The notes under the pieces were generated by a model. It searched no databases and was not told the origin of the DNA. It worked only from the letters and a program-made list of their open reading frames with translations. Of a DNA stretch of 64,000 nucleotides, positions 28,318 through 37,394 are shown in pieces (the first letter of the stretch is position 1; every line of letters starts with the position of its first letter). Source of the stretch: Martinezella tropici (GTDB taxonomy: Bacteria > Pseudomonadota > Alphaproteobacteria > Rhizobiales > Rhizobiaceae); NCBI GenBank assembly GCA_000799755.1, contig JUHI01000017.1, forward strand, positions 84,670-148,669, read 5' to 3'. Made by a program: the position numbers and the translations under genes.

Positions 28318-30249
28318 CTACGCCCTATGCGAACTCGGGATGGCGCGCCAGAAGCCGGCGCGACGCAGCCCCTCCCGATAGATGTCACGCTGCCATTCCT
28401 CCTTGAACGGGACGACCGAGACCCAGCGATCGACATCGAAATCCGGGTTGGTCTTGCGAACCCGCCTCACGAAGAAGCCCGCCTTCTCTTCGTCTCCGAG
28501 CATCGCCCAGCTCGCCGCCGAGATTCTGTCTGCCAGGCGTGTGTCCGCCATCCGACCGATATAATCGAGAGCGGTTTCGAACCGGCCAAGCGTGTAGCTC
28601 GCCACGGAAGCGGTCCAAAGATAGGTGTCGGGGCTCACGGGGTTGAGCGCAATGGCGGTTTCGATCTTCGTCAGCGCCAGATCCGGTCGTGAGGAGTGAA
28701 GCAGCGCTTCGGCATGATCGGCCATGATGCCGGCATGGCCCGGATTGAGGGCTTCGGCCAGTTTGAGCGCATCGATGCTCTCATCACTTTTTCTTTGGAA
28801 AAGCTTCGCCATGCCGAATTCGCGATAGCCATCGGCAATATCACGCCGCGCCGCGATGGCCTGCATCGCATAATGTTCCGCCTCGCCCAGCAAGGCTGCA
28901 TCGCTTCCCGATGTCAGCACCCATTCCTTGGAATAGGTGCGGGCGATTGAACTCAAGGCAGGGGCAAAATGGCTGCTGGTGCGCAACGCTGCTTCAAGCT
29001 CCCCGCGCGCCCTGTGCAGATTCGGCATCGAGAGGTGTTCGAGGTAGCGCTTGCCGGCGAGGTAGCGTTGATAGGCCGCAGGATTCTCTTCCAGATGGGC
29101 TCTCATCATCTCGCGGCGCTCTATCTGCCCGGCAAGAGACAGAACGATATGACGCCCGACGGTCCGTCTCTGCTCTTCCGGCGAGGACCGTCCGAGGCTG
29201 GTGCGCTCGGCCCAGATGATTTCATCGGTCGCGGCGTCGACCAGCTGCGAGAACAGCAGCGGCCCGTCATCACGAGCACTAAGCCGCATTTCGAGAATGT
29301 AGGAGCGGTCCCATTGATCGAAGGTCGCGACGGCACGCTCTCCAACCCTACCGACCCGGATCGCCGTGCAGCGACCGGCGATTTCGAGACTGTCCAGCGC
29401 GCAGAAGCCAACGGTGATATCGTTTACCAGAGACGCGGCATCGTAATCCATGCCTTGCCTCTCCGCGGAAGGCAGCAACAGGAGAGGTATCCTTGCTCTT
29501 GGGCGGGCGACCTGACGCCCTTCACGATGGCGAATGGCATCCCCGGCTCGAATTTGCGAAGCATGCTCGTATTGTGCGGACCATGAATCCAGCAGTGCGG
29601 CACGCTGCTCGAAAATCCGCCTGAAATGCTCGACCTCACCTTCCGCATCGAATATCCGCAGCAGGATCCGAAGAATATCCCGATCCTCCGGGTCCAGGCC
29701 CAGGGCCAGGAGTGCCGCCTCCTTCACCAGGGCAACATCGTCCTTGGCATCCGCCTCGGCGGCAGCGACACCCAGCGCCTGCTTCAGCGCCGAAAGATGC
29801 CTGCCACCTTGAGCGGCACGCCAATGAAAGAAAATCGCGCTCTGGCAATCGACACCGCGAAGGAATTCGGCCTCAAGCGTTTTCGCCAGCAGTTTCAATC
29901 TTGCGAAGACCGGGCCGCCGTCTTGCGAGTGCGCAAACCAGAGATCGGAGCTCGCTGGAGGCGCTTCGAGCTCGACGGCTGTTTCGCTGAAACGAAGGAA
30001 CGACCAACCGAGCTTATTCTGGCGGCTTCTGATCCGCGAAACCAGCTTGCGAAGATTGACCTGCGCGCTGCCATTGTCGTCTCCCCACAAAAGCCGGGCG
30101 ATCGTGCCGCGTGATGCGCCCGCCGTCGGCTCCAGCATCAGACAGACCAGGATCAGCAGACCTTTTTCAGGGAAGGAAACCTCGCAGCCGTCGCCGTCCA
30201 GAAGTTTCAAGCCGCCAAATGCCTGTAGTGAAAACATAGCTCCGCTCAC
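28318..30249 (-). CDS. SARP-type transcriptional regulator with TPR domain
   Basis: 643 residues. Residues about 5-95 form an OmpR/PhoB-type winged helix of the SARP kind (LKLLDGDGCEVSFPEKGLLI, TIARLLW, NLRKLVSRIR). A partial BTAD-like helical region follows, then a middle domain (about 240-370) and C-terminal TPR-like repeats (about 400-620: ALSSIARTYSKEW, EALNPGHAGIMADHAEALLHS, ETAIALNPVSPDTYLWTA). Similar large SARP/adenylate-cyclase-type TPR regulators occur in rhizobia. Start GTG at 30249 or ATG at 30237. Same strand and immediately upstream of the four-gene stator-like operon, so a likely regulator of it (inference). Divergent from panE. Confidence 0.8.
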   Translation of the reverse strand: MSGAMFSLQAFGGLKLLDGDGCEVSFPEKGLLILVCLMLEPTAGASRGTIARLLWGDDNGSAQVNLRKLVSRIRSRQNKLGWSFLRFSETAVELEAPPASSDLWFAHSQDGGPVFARLKLLAKTLEAEFLRGVDCQSAIFFHWRAAQGGRHLSALKQALGVAAAEADAKDDVALVKEAALLALGLDPEDRDILRILLRIFDAEGEVEHFRRIFEQRAALLDSWSAQYEHASQIRAGDAIRHREGRQVARPRARIPLLLLPSAERQGMDYDAASLVNDITVGFCALDSLEIAGRCTAIRVGRVGERAVATFDQWDRSYILEMRLSARDDGPLLFSQLVDAATDEIIWAERTSLGRSSPEEQRRTVGRHIVLSLAGQIERREMMRAHLEENPAAYQRYLAGKRYLEHLSMPNLHRARGELEAALRTSSHFAPALSSIARTYSKEWVLTSGSDAALLGEAEHYAMQAIAARRDIADGYREFGMAKLFQRKSDESIDALKLAEALNPGHAGIMADHAEALLHSSRPDLALTKIETAIALNPVSPDTYLWTASVASYTLGRFETALDYIGRMADTRLADRISAASWAMLGDEEKAGFFVRRVRKTNPDFDVDRWVSVVPFKEEWQRDIYREGLRRAGFWRAIPSSHRA

Positions 30250-30468
30250 AAGATCCGTGCGAAGCAGTGGTGGCTGAGAAGGTATTTCCGTTTCCCGTTA
30301 ACCCCATTCGCGCTCTGACGAGTATGGTGAAATTTCCATAAGACTGTAGTGTGTCGGAAGGTTTGGCGATTTTCAATTCCAATTGCCGGCAATCTGATAA
30401 ACCACTCGCTAAATCATGGGCTCGACATATCTTTCCCGAGCACGCGACATCATTCGGAGCATCAAATC

Positions 30469-31485
30469 ATGACGCCCTCCCCCTTCAAGAACATCTGTGT
30501 CTATGGCGCCGGCGCACTGGGCGGCGCGATCGCGGCAAAACTCGCGTCCTCCACGAGCGCGCAGACACGAGTTTCGGTCGTTGCGCGCGGAGCCCATCTT
30601 GAGGCCATTCGAGCCGACGGCATAAGCCTCTGGGAAGCGGGTGTGGAGAGCCCTCTCATTGCGCAGATGACGGCAACGGCCGATGCGGGCGAGCTACCGC
30701 CACAGGATCTCGTCATCACCGGGCTCAAGGGGCATCAGCTTGCCGCAGCCGTACCCGGCATTGCAAAGCTGCTGCATTCCGGCACCCGCGTCGTCATGAT
30801 CCTCAACGGCGTGCCTTGGTGGTATTTTCACCGGGACCGACAAAGCGGCCATGCCGAGCATCAGATGGAAGAGCTGGACCCGAATGGCGATCTCTGGCGC
30901 CTGATCGGGCCGGAGCGCATCATCGGCTGTGTCGCCTATCAGGGAGCGGAGGTTGCCGCGCCCGGCGAGATCAGGCTCAGCAATAGCGGCCACTTCATCC
31001 TTGGCGAACCTTCCGGCGAAACGACGGCCGATATCGAAGCAGTCGCGGCGCTGCTGCAGCAGGCCGGCGTGAAGGTCTCCATCTCCGCGCGAATTCGCGA
31101 CGATATCTGGAGCAAACTGATGGGCAACGCCGCCTTTAATCCCATCAGCGCGCTCACACGCGGGTTGATGTCCGACATCATGGATGATCCGGCCCTCTCC
31201 GCGATGGTCGGCCAGGTGATGAGCGAGGTGAAGGCCGTCGCCGAAGCCCTGGGATCTCAGGTCGCCATGTCCGTTGAAGAACGCCTCGAACGCTCGCGAC
31301 AGATCGGGCCGGTGCGCACCTCGATGCTGCAGGATCTGCTTGCCGGCAAGGCGCTGGAGATCACGCCGCTCGTCGGCGTCGTGGTCTCTCTCGGCAGGCT
31401 CGCGAATGTGCCGACGCCGGTCTCGGCGACCATCCTCACGCTTGTCACCCAGCTCGACCGGAAGAACCAGCAAGGCGCGGGTTAG
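30469..31485 (+). CDS. Ketopantoate reductase family protein
   Basis: 338 residues. N-terminal Rossmann motif YGAGALGG binds NADPH; the C-terminal helical domain holds RDDIWSKLMGNAAFNPISALT, where Lys and Asn are the catalytic/binding residues of 2-dehydropantoate 2-reductase. Reaction: ketopantoate to pantoate in CoA synthesis, though several paralogues in rhizobia act on other 2-oxoacids, so panE is not assigned with certainty. ATG at 30469 with GGAG upstream. An insertion around WWYFHRDRQSG is typical of the paralogue group. Confidence 0.85.
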   Translation: MTPSPFKNICVYGAGALGGAIAAKLASSTSAQTRVSVVARGAHLEAIRADGISLWEAGVESPLIAQMTATADAGELPPQDLVITGLKGHQLAAAVPGIAKLLHSGTRVVMILNGVPWWYFHRDRQSGHAEHQMEELDPNGDLWRLIGPERIIGCVAYQGAEVAAPGEIRLSNSGHFILGEPSGETTADIEAVAALLQQAGVKVSISARIRDDIWSKLMGNAAFNPISALTRGLMSDIMDDPALSAMVGQVMSEVKAVAEALGSQVAMSVEERLERSRQIGPVRTSMLQDLLAGKALEITPLVGVVVSLGRLANVPTPVSATILTLVTQLDRKNQQGAG

Positions 31486-31651
31486 GCAAAGCAGCCCTCG
31501 AACTTCGAGCAGCAGGCAATCAGACCGGTTGCCGGGTCGAAGCCGAGGACGCCAACTCTTTATATCTCACTTACTTCTTCGCCTTTGGCCGCGAATGGAT
31601 TTCCTATGACCTCCGGCGTTACGCTTGTGTCGGAATATGGAGATACACGCC

Positions 31652-31879
31652 ATGCTCGATACACACGCACCCAATCTGACGGACGCCATCCGCGTCCTCG
31701 TTCATAACAGCGATGAGAGGCATCACCGCATCGCGGCATCCGCTCCCGGCGCAAAGAATGCGCAGAAGCGTCAGTTTCAAAATCACCAGGTTCGCGAGAA
31801 GCGCACCTTTCAAGCCATGTTCGCCTTCGGCCTGCTGCTCGGCGGCTTGGAGCTGTTCATCGTGCTGCACTATCTTTGA
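31652..31879 (+). CDS. Small hypothetical membrane protein
   Basis: 75 residues, N-terminal soluble basic part and a C-terminal TM helix (AMFAFGLLLGGLELFIVLHYL). ATG at 31652 has GGAG nine bases upstream; an in-frame ATG at 31637 is also possible. Ends 12 bases before the DapA-like gene, so possibly cotranscribed. No recognised family; codon use is compatible with a real gene. Confidence 0.55.
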   Translation: MLDTHAPNLTDAIRVLVHNSDERHHRIAASAPGAKNAQKRQFQNHQVREKRTFQAMFAFGLLLGGLELFIVLHYL

Positions 31880-31891
31880 GATGCCGCTGAG

Positions 31892-32833
31892 ATGAACAGA
31901 CCGATTTTTTCAAGACGCATAGGCGGTGCGATCACCGCTCTTGTCACACCATTTCGCGATGGCGTTTTCGATGGTGTCGATATGATGGCCCATATCGAAT
32001 GGCAATTGCTGAGCGGTATCGACGGGCTTCTCGTCTGCTCCGTGACCGGCGAAGGGCCGACACTGACCGAGGCGGAACGAATCCGCGCCATCGAAATCTG
32101 CGTCGAACTCTCCGAAGACAGGGTGCCCGTCATCGTCGCGACAGGCACCAACGACACGGCAACAACCATCGAAGAAACGATACAGGCGCAACGCCTCGGC
32201 GCGGATGCCGCTTTCGTGACGCTTCCCTATTATTCGAAACCGACCCAGAAGGGCGTGCTTCATCATTTCGAGCAGCTTGCGGAACTGACCGAGCTGCCCA
32301 TCATCATCCACAATCAGCCATCGCATACCGCCATCGACCTAATGCCGTCCACAGTCGCGCAATTGGCCGAGATTCCAGGTATCGTGGGGATTGCCGATGG
32401 CACCGGAGACGTCTCGCGTCTCGATCTCTGGCGATCGCTGCTGCCGGAGCGCTTCAACCTCTACACGTCGAACGATTCCCGTGCGCTCTCGTTCACGGTT
32501 GCGGGCGGCGATGGTTGTTTCTCCAATGCAGCCAATATCGTCCCGCGCCTGTTCCAGTCCATGCAGCACTCGGCCGCCGGCGGTAATCTCAACGCATCGC
32601 GATCCATTGACGACCGTCTGCAGCCGTTGTTCGACGCTTTGTCGCGCGAGAGCGAACCGGCAACGGTCAAGCACGCCCTGTCGCTCGTGCGACATATAGG
32701 AGCCGACGTCCGTCTGCCGTTGGTGGATGTCACCAACGAAACCGCCGAGGCGCTTCAGGCTGCCGTCCTGCCCTTCCAGTTCGACGGCAGCGGCCGATTT
32801 GCATCCCGCCAAACCTTCCGCCTCGGGTTGTGA
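31892..32833 (+). CDS. DapA/NAL-family protein lacking the Schiff-base lysine
   Basis: 313 residues, TIM-barrel of the dihydrodipicolinate synthase/N-acetylneuraminate lyase family. Aligned by eye to DapA: the SVTGEGPTL loop (residues 50-58), PYYSKPTQ (112-119) and the barrel end are kept. However the catalytic Tyr of the YNVPSRT motif is His140 (IHNQPSHT), the Arg is His145, and the Schiff-base Lys of GIKEATGD is Ala168 (GIADGTGD). It therefore should not catalyse aldol chemistry by the usual mechanism. ATG at 31892. Possibly a regulatory or binding paralogue; not assigned dapA. Confidence 0.8.
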   Translation: MNRPIFSRRIGGAITALVTPFRDGVFDGVDMMAHIEWQLLSGIDGLLVCSVTGEGPTLTEAERIRAIEICVELSEDRVPVIVATGTNDTATTIEETIQAQRLGADAAFVTLPYYSKPTQKGVLHHFEQLAELTELPIIIHNQPSHTAIDLMPSTVAQLAEIPGIVGIADGTGDVSRLDLWRSLLPERFNLYTSNDSRALSFTVAGGDGCFSNAANIVPRLFQSMQHSAAGGNLNASRSIDDRLQPLFDALSRESEPATVKHALSLVRHIGADVRLPLVDVTNETAEALQAAVLPFQFDGSGRFASRQTFRLGL

Positions 32834-32975
32834 AGTCACTCATCCCTATGAGATTTTTATATTTTTGCCATTTGAGGCAAATGGAAATCCTAGCAACTCC
32901 CCCATAGATTCAACAGCGTAGCACCGGAGGCGATCTCAATCGAACCAACGGTGCGGGTGACACTGGAAAGGAACT

Positions 32976-33173
32976 ATGATGTCACGCTACAGGCATGCCG
33001 GCTTATCCGCCGACCCCCTCCAACGCCCTCGCTCGGTGGCCATCGCCAAGAGCGAGTGGTCCATCTCTTCAGACGCCATGCTGAACGGACTTTGGTCCGT
33101 CGCTCCGCGCCTCGGCCTTGTCCTCCTGATCGCCGGCACCCTGCAGATGGTGCTGCGCATGACCGGACACTGA
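32976..33173 (+). CDS. Small hypothetical membrane protein, 65 aa
   Basis: A strong AAGGAA ribosome site precedes the tandem ATGATG (32976/32979). One TM helix near residues 44-60 (GLVLLIAGTLQMVLRM) after a basic soluble part. 31 bases before the next small gene, probably one transcript. Family not recognised. Confidence 0.55.
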   Translation: MMSRYRHAGLSADPLQRPRSVAIAKSEWSISSDAMLNGLWSVAPRLGLVLLIAGTLQMVLRMTGH

Positions 33174-33204
33174 GAACAACGAAGAGATTAAAGAGGAAAA
33201 TACG

Positions 33205-33474
33205 ATGGCAAACGCACAGCATATTCAGCGCCGCACGGCCCACAGCCCGATTTCGTCGGCTCCGGCTCGCTTCATCATCGGACGCGACCGTCGCGGCAGC
33301 TGGATCGTTCAGGACCGGCAAGGTCTCGTTGGCGGCCTGTTCCGCAACGAGGCGGCCGCCCTGCACTTCGCGGCCGAAGAGTGCAATCACAATCCCGCCG
33401 ATATCTGCCATGCACCCGAAGGCGCCGTGCTCGACCTGGACGGTTTTGCATTCAGCTCATCCAATCTGCATTGA
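33205..33474 (+). CDS. Small hypothetical protein, 89 aa
   Basis: ATG at 33205 with AAAGAGGAAAA upstream. Predicted cytosolic, with a compact centre RFIIGRDRRGSWIVQDRQGLVGGLF resembling a DUF2188-like single-sheet fold (tentative), then AAALHFAAEEC. Followed by a hairpin. Similar short proteins are common in Rhizobiales; function unknown. Confidence 0.65.
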   Translation: MANAQHIQRRTAHSPISSAPARFIIGRDRRGSWIVQDRQGLVGGLFRNEAAALHFAAEECNHNPADICHAPEGAVLDLDGFAFSSSNLH

Positions 33475-33547
33475 AGCGCGGCACGAGCCGGGATCTTCTC
33501 TTTACGCTTAAGCCTCCCCATACCTCGTATAAAGCAATGCCAAAGGC

Positions 33548-33568
33548 GCCGCACAGCTTCTGTGCGGC
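33548..33568 (+). terminator. Hairpin after the small-gene pair
   Basis: GCCGCACAG (33548-33556), CTT, CTGTGCGGC (33560-33568), perfect 9-bp arms, 74 bases downstream of the stop at 33474. Only a short T-rich tail. Confidence 0.6.
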
Positions 33569-33682
33569 ATCCTTCCTCCGCCCGACCCGGAGGTGCGCAG
33601 GCTTCGACAGCTATCAGACCAAACGCTTCCTTAACCCGCCTTCAGGTAAGCTTTCTGGCGAGATATGCAAAGAACAGAACCA

Positions 33683-34015
33683 ATGTCGAAGCCTGCCTTC
33701 CGCTACAGCCACTATGATCTCAAGGAACAGCGCGCCGGAACCGTGATCGAAATCACGCTTTCTGCCATCGCCAATGTCAGGCTGCTGAACAGCTCGAATT
33801 TCGAACGGTTCACGGAAACCCTCAAGCATCAGTTTCTGGGCGGCGTCGCCAAGAAATCGCCGATCAGACTTACCATCCCCGACTCCGGACACTGGCACGT
33901 CGTGGTCGATATGGAGGGCCACAAGGGCGTGGCTGAATCGAGCGTGAGGATTGTCGACAAGTCTGCCGCTCCGCGCATGCAAAAGGCGCCCGAGGAAAAC
34001 GCTGCCGGGCGCTGA
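33683..34015 (+). CDS. DUF1883 domain protein
   Basis: 110 residues. Central pattern YSHYDLKEQRAGTVIEITLS, NVRLLNSSNF, PDSGHWHVVVDMEG and SSVRIVD is the DUF1883 signature (a short all-beta domain of unknown function, occasionally fused to TIR domains). Here it stands alone. Start ATG 33683 or 33665; neither has a convincing ribosome site. Confidence 0.75.
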   Translation: MSKPAFRYSHYDLKEQRAGTVIEITLSAIANVRLLNSSNFERFTETLKHQFLGGVAKKSPIRLTIPDSGHWHVVVDMEGHKGVAESSVRIVDKSAAPRMQKAPEENAAGR

Positions 34016-34078
34016 TACCGAACTTCGCATTCCTTGTGTCATGAAGATGCGGAAACTGTCCGTCGTGCCGCTTTTACG

Positions 34079-34120
34079 CAATTCCCGATGAGAAAACGCA
34101 TCGCGCTTTGCCCGGAATTG
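34079..34120. repeat. Short palindromic intergenic repeat
   Basis: CAATTCC (34079-34085) and GGAATTG (34114-34120) bracket a 28-base AAACGC-containing centre. This layout is common between genes in Rhizobium (from memory). Lies between the DUF1883 and rarA stops. Confidence 0.5.
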
Positions 34121-34122
34121 CT

Positions 34123-35439
34123 CTAGCGCTCGCCGCGCTCCTTGCGCAGCTTCGCCCACCAGTCCAACCGCTTGCGGATATCGCGCTCGAAGCCGCGCTC
34201 GGGGGGATCGTAAAAGGTCTGGCGACCCATCTTCTCGGGAAAATAGTTCTGGCCTGAAAATGCGTCCGGTTCATCGTGATCGTAGCGATAGCCGTCGCCA
34301 TAGCCTTCGGTGCGCATCAGCTTCGTCGGCGCATTGAGGATATGCTTGGGCGGCAGGAGCGAGCCATTCTGCTTGGCGGCCTGGGTCGCGGCCTTGAAGG
34401 CGGTGTAGACGGCATTGGATTTCGGCGCGGTCGCGAGATAGACGCAGGCCTGCGCGAGCGCCAATTCTCCTTCCGGCGAGCCTAGATAGTCATAGGCATC
34501 CTTGGCGGCATTGCAGATGACGAGAGCCTGTGGATCGGCAAGCCCGATATCCTCCACCGCCATGCGCACCAGCCGGCGTCCGAGATAGAGCGGGTCTTCG
34601 CCGGCATCGAACATGCGGGCGAGATAATAGAGCGCGGCGTCCGGGTCGGAACCGCGAACCGATTTGTGCAGCGCCGAGATCAGATTGTAGTGCCCGTCCT
34701 GCGCCTTGTCGTAGACCGGGGCGCGGCGCTGGACGATCTTGACCAGCATGTCAGGATCGAAAAGCTCGTCCTTGCGCGCGGCACGCCAGACCTCTTCTGC
34801 CAGCGTCAGCACCGAACGGCCATCGCCATCGGCCATGCGGATCAGGCTGGCGCGGGCATCCTCCGTCAACGGCAGCGGCTTGCCTTCCACCGTTTCGGCC
34901 CGGCGCAGCAATTCCTCCAGGCTCTCTTCATCATGCGACTGGAATGTCAGGACGCGGGCACGGGAGAGAAGAGCGGCGTTGAGTTCGAAGGACGGATTTT
35001 CCGTCGTCGCCCCAACGAGAATAACCGTGCCGTCTTCCATCACCGGCAGGAAGCTATCCTGCTGGGCGCGGTTGAAGCGATGGATCTCGTCGACGAAGAG
35101 CAGGGTCTGGCGGCCATCCATCCGGCGCAGACGCGCCGTCTCAAAGACCTTCTTCAGATCGGCAACGCCGGAAAAGATCGCCGAAATCTGTTCGAAGGCA
35201 AGACCGGCCTCCCCCGACAACAGCCTTGCAACCGTCGTCTTGCCGGTGCCGGGCGGTCCCCAGAAGATCATCGATCCCAGCGAACCCGCCTCGATCATCC
35301 GGCGCAGAACGCCGTTTTCGCCGGTCAGATGTTCCTGACCGGTGACTTCGGCCAATGTTTGCGGCCGCAGACGATCGGCGAGAGGCCGCTTGTTGGCGAC
35401 CTCCTCCGGTATCCGCGGTGCAAACAGGTCATCACTCAT
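34123..35439 (-). CDS. rarA: Replication-associated recombination protein A
   Basis: 438 residues, AAA+ ATPase of the MgsA/RarA/WRNIP1 family, acting at stalled forks. Walker A GPPGTGKTT (about residues 60-68), Walker B LLFVDEIHRFN, sensor ATTENPSFELN, and C-terminal tetramerisation region LYYLARMFDAGEDPLYLGRRL. Its ATG overlaps the stop of the degP-like gene by four bases (ATGA), so the two are translationally coupled. Confidence 0.95.
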   Translation of the reverse strand: MSDDLFAPRIPEEVANKRPLADRLRPQTLAEVTGQEHLTGENGVLRRMIEAGSLGSMIFWGPPGTGKTTVARLLSGEAGLAFEQISAIFSGVADLKKVFETARLRRMDGRQTLLFVDEIHRFNRAQQDSFLPVMEDGTVILVGATTENPSFELNAALLSRARVLTFQSHDEESLEELLRRAETVEGKPLPLTEDARASLIRMADGDGRSVLTLAEEVWRAARKDELFDPDMLVKIVQRRAPVYDKAQDGHYNLISALHKSVRGSDPDAALYYLARMFDAGEDPLYLGRRLVRMAVEDIGLADPQALVICNAAKDAYDYLGSPEGELALAQACVYLATAPKSNAVYTAFKAATQAAKQNGSLLPPKHILNAPTKLMRTEGYGDGYRYDHDEPDAFSGQNYFPEKMGRQTFYDPPERGFERDIRKRLDWWAKLRKERGER

Positions 35440-36839
35440 CGGAAGAACTGCCTAATGCGCTGACCGTCGCGCTCGATCTCAACGCGCCAGAAGCTCGGGT
35501 TGGAGGTAACGGCCTTCTGAAGGATTTCCGTCGTGTTGATCGCCACGCCGTTGATGGAGATGACAATATCACGGGCGGCAAACCCAAGGCGGTCAGCCGG
35601 CGAATTCTGCTTCAAGCTCTCGATGACGACGCCAGTGGAATCAGGCGGCATATGCAGATCATCGGCGACGCGCGGCGAGAGATTGGCAACGGTCGCGCCG
35701 GAGAAGGGATTGTTGCCTTCGATCACCCGCTCATCGCGCGGCGTGGATTCGGGCGCGGCGGCAAGCGTCATCGTCGCCTGATGCTCCTTGCCATTGTCCA
35801 ATACCGTCAACGCCACGGTGGCGCCGAGGCCCGCCGTGGTCAGGCGGTAGCCGAGCGCATCGGGATGCTCGATCGGGATGTTGTTCAGCGCGGTGATCAC
35901 CTCGCCCGGCTTCAAGCCAGCCTTGGCCGCCGGCCCGCCATCGACCACCTTGGTCACCAGCGCACCGCGCACCTTGTCGAGGCCAAGCGCTTCGGCAACG
36001 TCGGAGGTCACCGGCTCGAAGGATGCGCCGATGTATGGCCGTTCGAAAGCCTTGTCGCCGCGGTCGGCTGCGGCAAGGAAGACCTTCACGAGATTGGCCG
36101 GGATGGCAAAACCGATGCCGTTGGAGCCGCCGCCCTGGGAGAAGATCGCCGTGTTCAGCCCGATCAACTGGCCGGTCATGTTGACGAGCGCGCCGCCCGA
36201 ATTGCCGGGGTTGATCGAGGCATCCGTCTGGATGAAGAAGCCGACTTCGTTCTTCACCTGATTACGGGCGAGCGCCGAGACGATACCGCTCGTGACAGTC
36301 TGACCGACGCCGAATGGATTACCGATCGCGAGTACGAGATCACCGACCTCGATACCATCGGAATTGCCAAGCGGCAGAACCGGGAAGGTCTCGTTCTTCG
36401 ACTGGATCTTCAAGACGGCGAGATCGACGCGATCATCCTTCAGAATGACCTTGCAGGGAAACTCGCGGCCGTCCGAAAGCGCGATCTTGATATCGTCGGC
36501 GCCATCGACGACGTGGTTGTTGGTGATGACGGTGCCGTTTGCCTCGACGATAACGCCCGAACCCAGCGACGACTGTTTCTCGGTGCGATTCGGCATACGT
36601 TGGCCGAAAAACTGCTCGAAGAAGGGATCGCCGGCGAAGGGGGACTGACGCTGCACGACGCGCTCGGCATAAACGTTCACCACGGCGCCGGAGGTCTGCT
36701 TGACCAGCGGGGCGAAGGAAAGCTGCATCTGCGTCTGGCTTTCCGGCAACGTCTTTGCCGTCTGAGCCCCAGCAGAAAGCGGCATCGCCATGACGAGGGC
36801 AATCATCGAAACGGCAGTGCGCTTCAGGAGGACATGCAT
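35436..36839 (-). CDS. DegP/DegQ-family periplasmic serine protease
   Basis: 467 residues. Signal peptide about 1-27 (MHVLLKRTAVSMIALVMAM, ending AGAQ). Trypsin-like catalytic triad: His in NNHVVDGA, Asp in DDRVDLAVLK, Ser in GNSGGALV. Two PDZ domains follow (residues about 255-340 and 365-460). Quality-control protease/chaperone of the envelope. ATG at 36839 has GGGAAA upstream; longer in-frame starts would bury the signal peptide. Followed by and coupled to rarA, a pairing seen in related Rhizobiaceae. Confidence 0.93.
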   Translation of the reverse strand: MHVLLKRTAVSMIALVMAMPLSAGAQTAKTLPESQTQMQLSFAPLVKQTSGAVVNVYAERVVQRQSPFAGDPFFEQFFGQRMPNRTEKQSSLGSGVIVEANGTVITNNHVVDGADDIKIALSDGREFPCKVILKDDRVDLAVLKIQSKNETFPVLPLGNSDGIEVGDLVLAIGNPFGVGQTVTSGIVSALARNQVKNEVGFFIQTDASINPGNSGGALVNMTGQLIGLNTAIFSQGGGSNGIGFAIPANLVKVFLAAADRGDKAFERPYIGASFEPVTSDVAEALGLDKVRGALVTKVVDGGPAAKAGLKPGEVITALNNIPIEHPDALGYRLTTAGLGATVALTVLDNGKEHQATMTLAAAPESTPRDERVIEGNNPFSGATVANLSPRVADDLHMPPDSTGVVIESLKQNSPADRLGFAARDIVISINGVAINTTEILQKAVTSNPSFWRVEIERDGQRIRQFFR

Positions 36840-37014
36840 GAAAGTTTCCCTTTTTAATTCTCTTGAAACAACGTTGTAGCGCCCGACGCTAGAAAGAAAA
36901 GAGGGCGGAAGCATGAAGCATAAATGGAGGCCGGCGACGATAAAAAACAGGCTCGCTGAACAAAAACATGCTGTCATGCATTTCGCGTTGGGAATCGTCA
37001 AAAGGGAACCAGAC

Positions 37015-37362
37015 ATGCGATTGAATCATCTTGCCGCCGCCACCCTCCTCATCTCGCTGGGTATGGCCGGCACGTCCCATGCCGCCAGCTTCGATTGCGA
37101 GGCGCAGAACCTGAAGCCGGACGAAAAGACGATCTGCGACGTCCGTGCCCTTAACGATGCCGATGTCAGGATGGTGACGACCTTCGACCTGCTCTCCGGC
37201 CTTCTCGCCATGGGCGCGCGCGGCACGATGCAGGACCAGCAGACCGAATGGCTAAAGAAGCGGCAGGCCTGCGGAGCGGATGTCGCCTGCCTGACTTCCT
37301 CCTATCAGGAGCGTCAGAAGGAGCTGAACGACGCCTACAAGCAGATCAATCGGCCGCTTTGA
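37015..37362 (+). CDS. LprI-like (DUF1311-type) periplasmic protein
   Basis: 115 residues, signal peptide about 1-22 (ending SHAAS). Mature part has FDCEAQNLKPDEKTIC, then WLKKRQACGADVACL and SSYQERQKEL, the four-cysteine helical pattern of the lysozyme-inhibitor LprI N-terminal family. Probably blocks host/eukaryotic lysozymes or serves an envelope role. ATG 37015 after AAGGGAACC. Confidence 0.82.
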   Translation: MRLNHLAAATLLISLGMAGTSHAASFDCEAQNLKPDEKTICDVRALNDADVRMVTTFDLLSGLLAMGARGTMQDQQTEWLKKRQACGADVACLTSSYQERQKELNDAYKQINRPL

Positions 37363-37394
37363 GGGTGTGGTCTGACGCGATTTGGAGGCCTAGC

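Noticed and set aside
31892..32833. dapA assignment
   Set aside because: Key catalytic Lys, Tyr and Arg are replaced, so only the fold family is claimed.
35355..36857. 500-aa open frame antisense to degP
   Set aside because: Opposite a complete protease with triad and PDZ domains.
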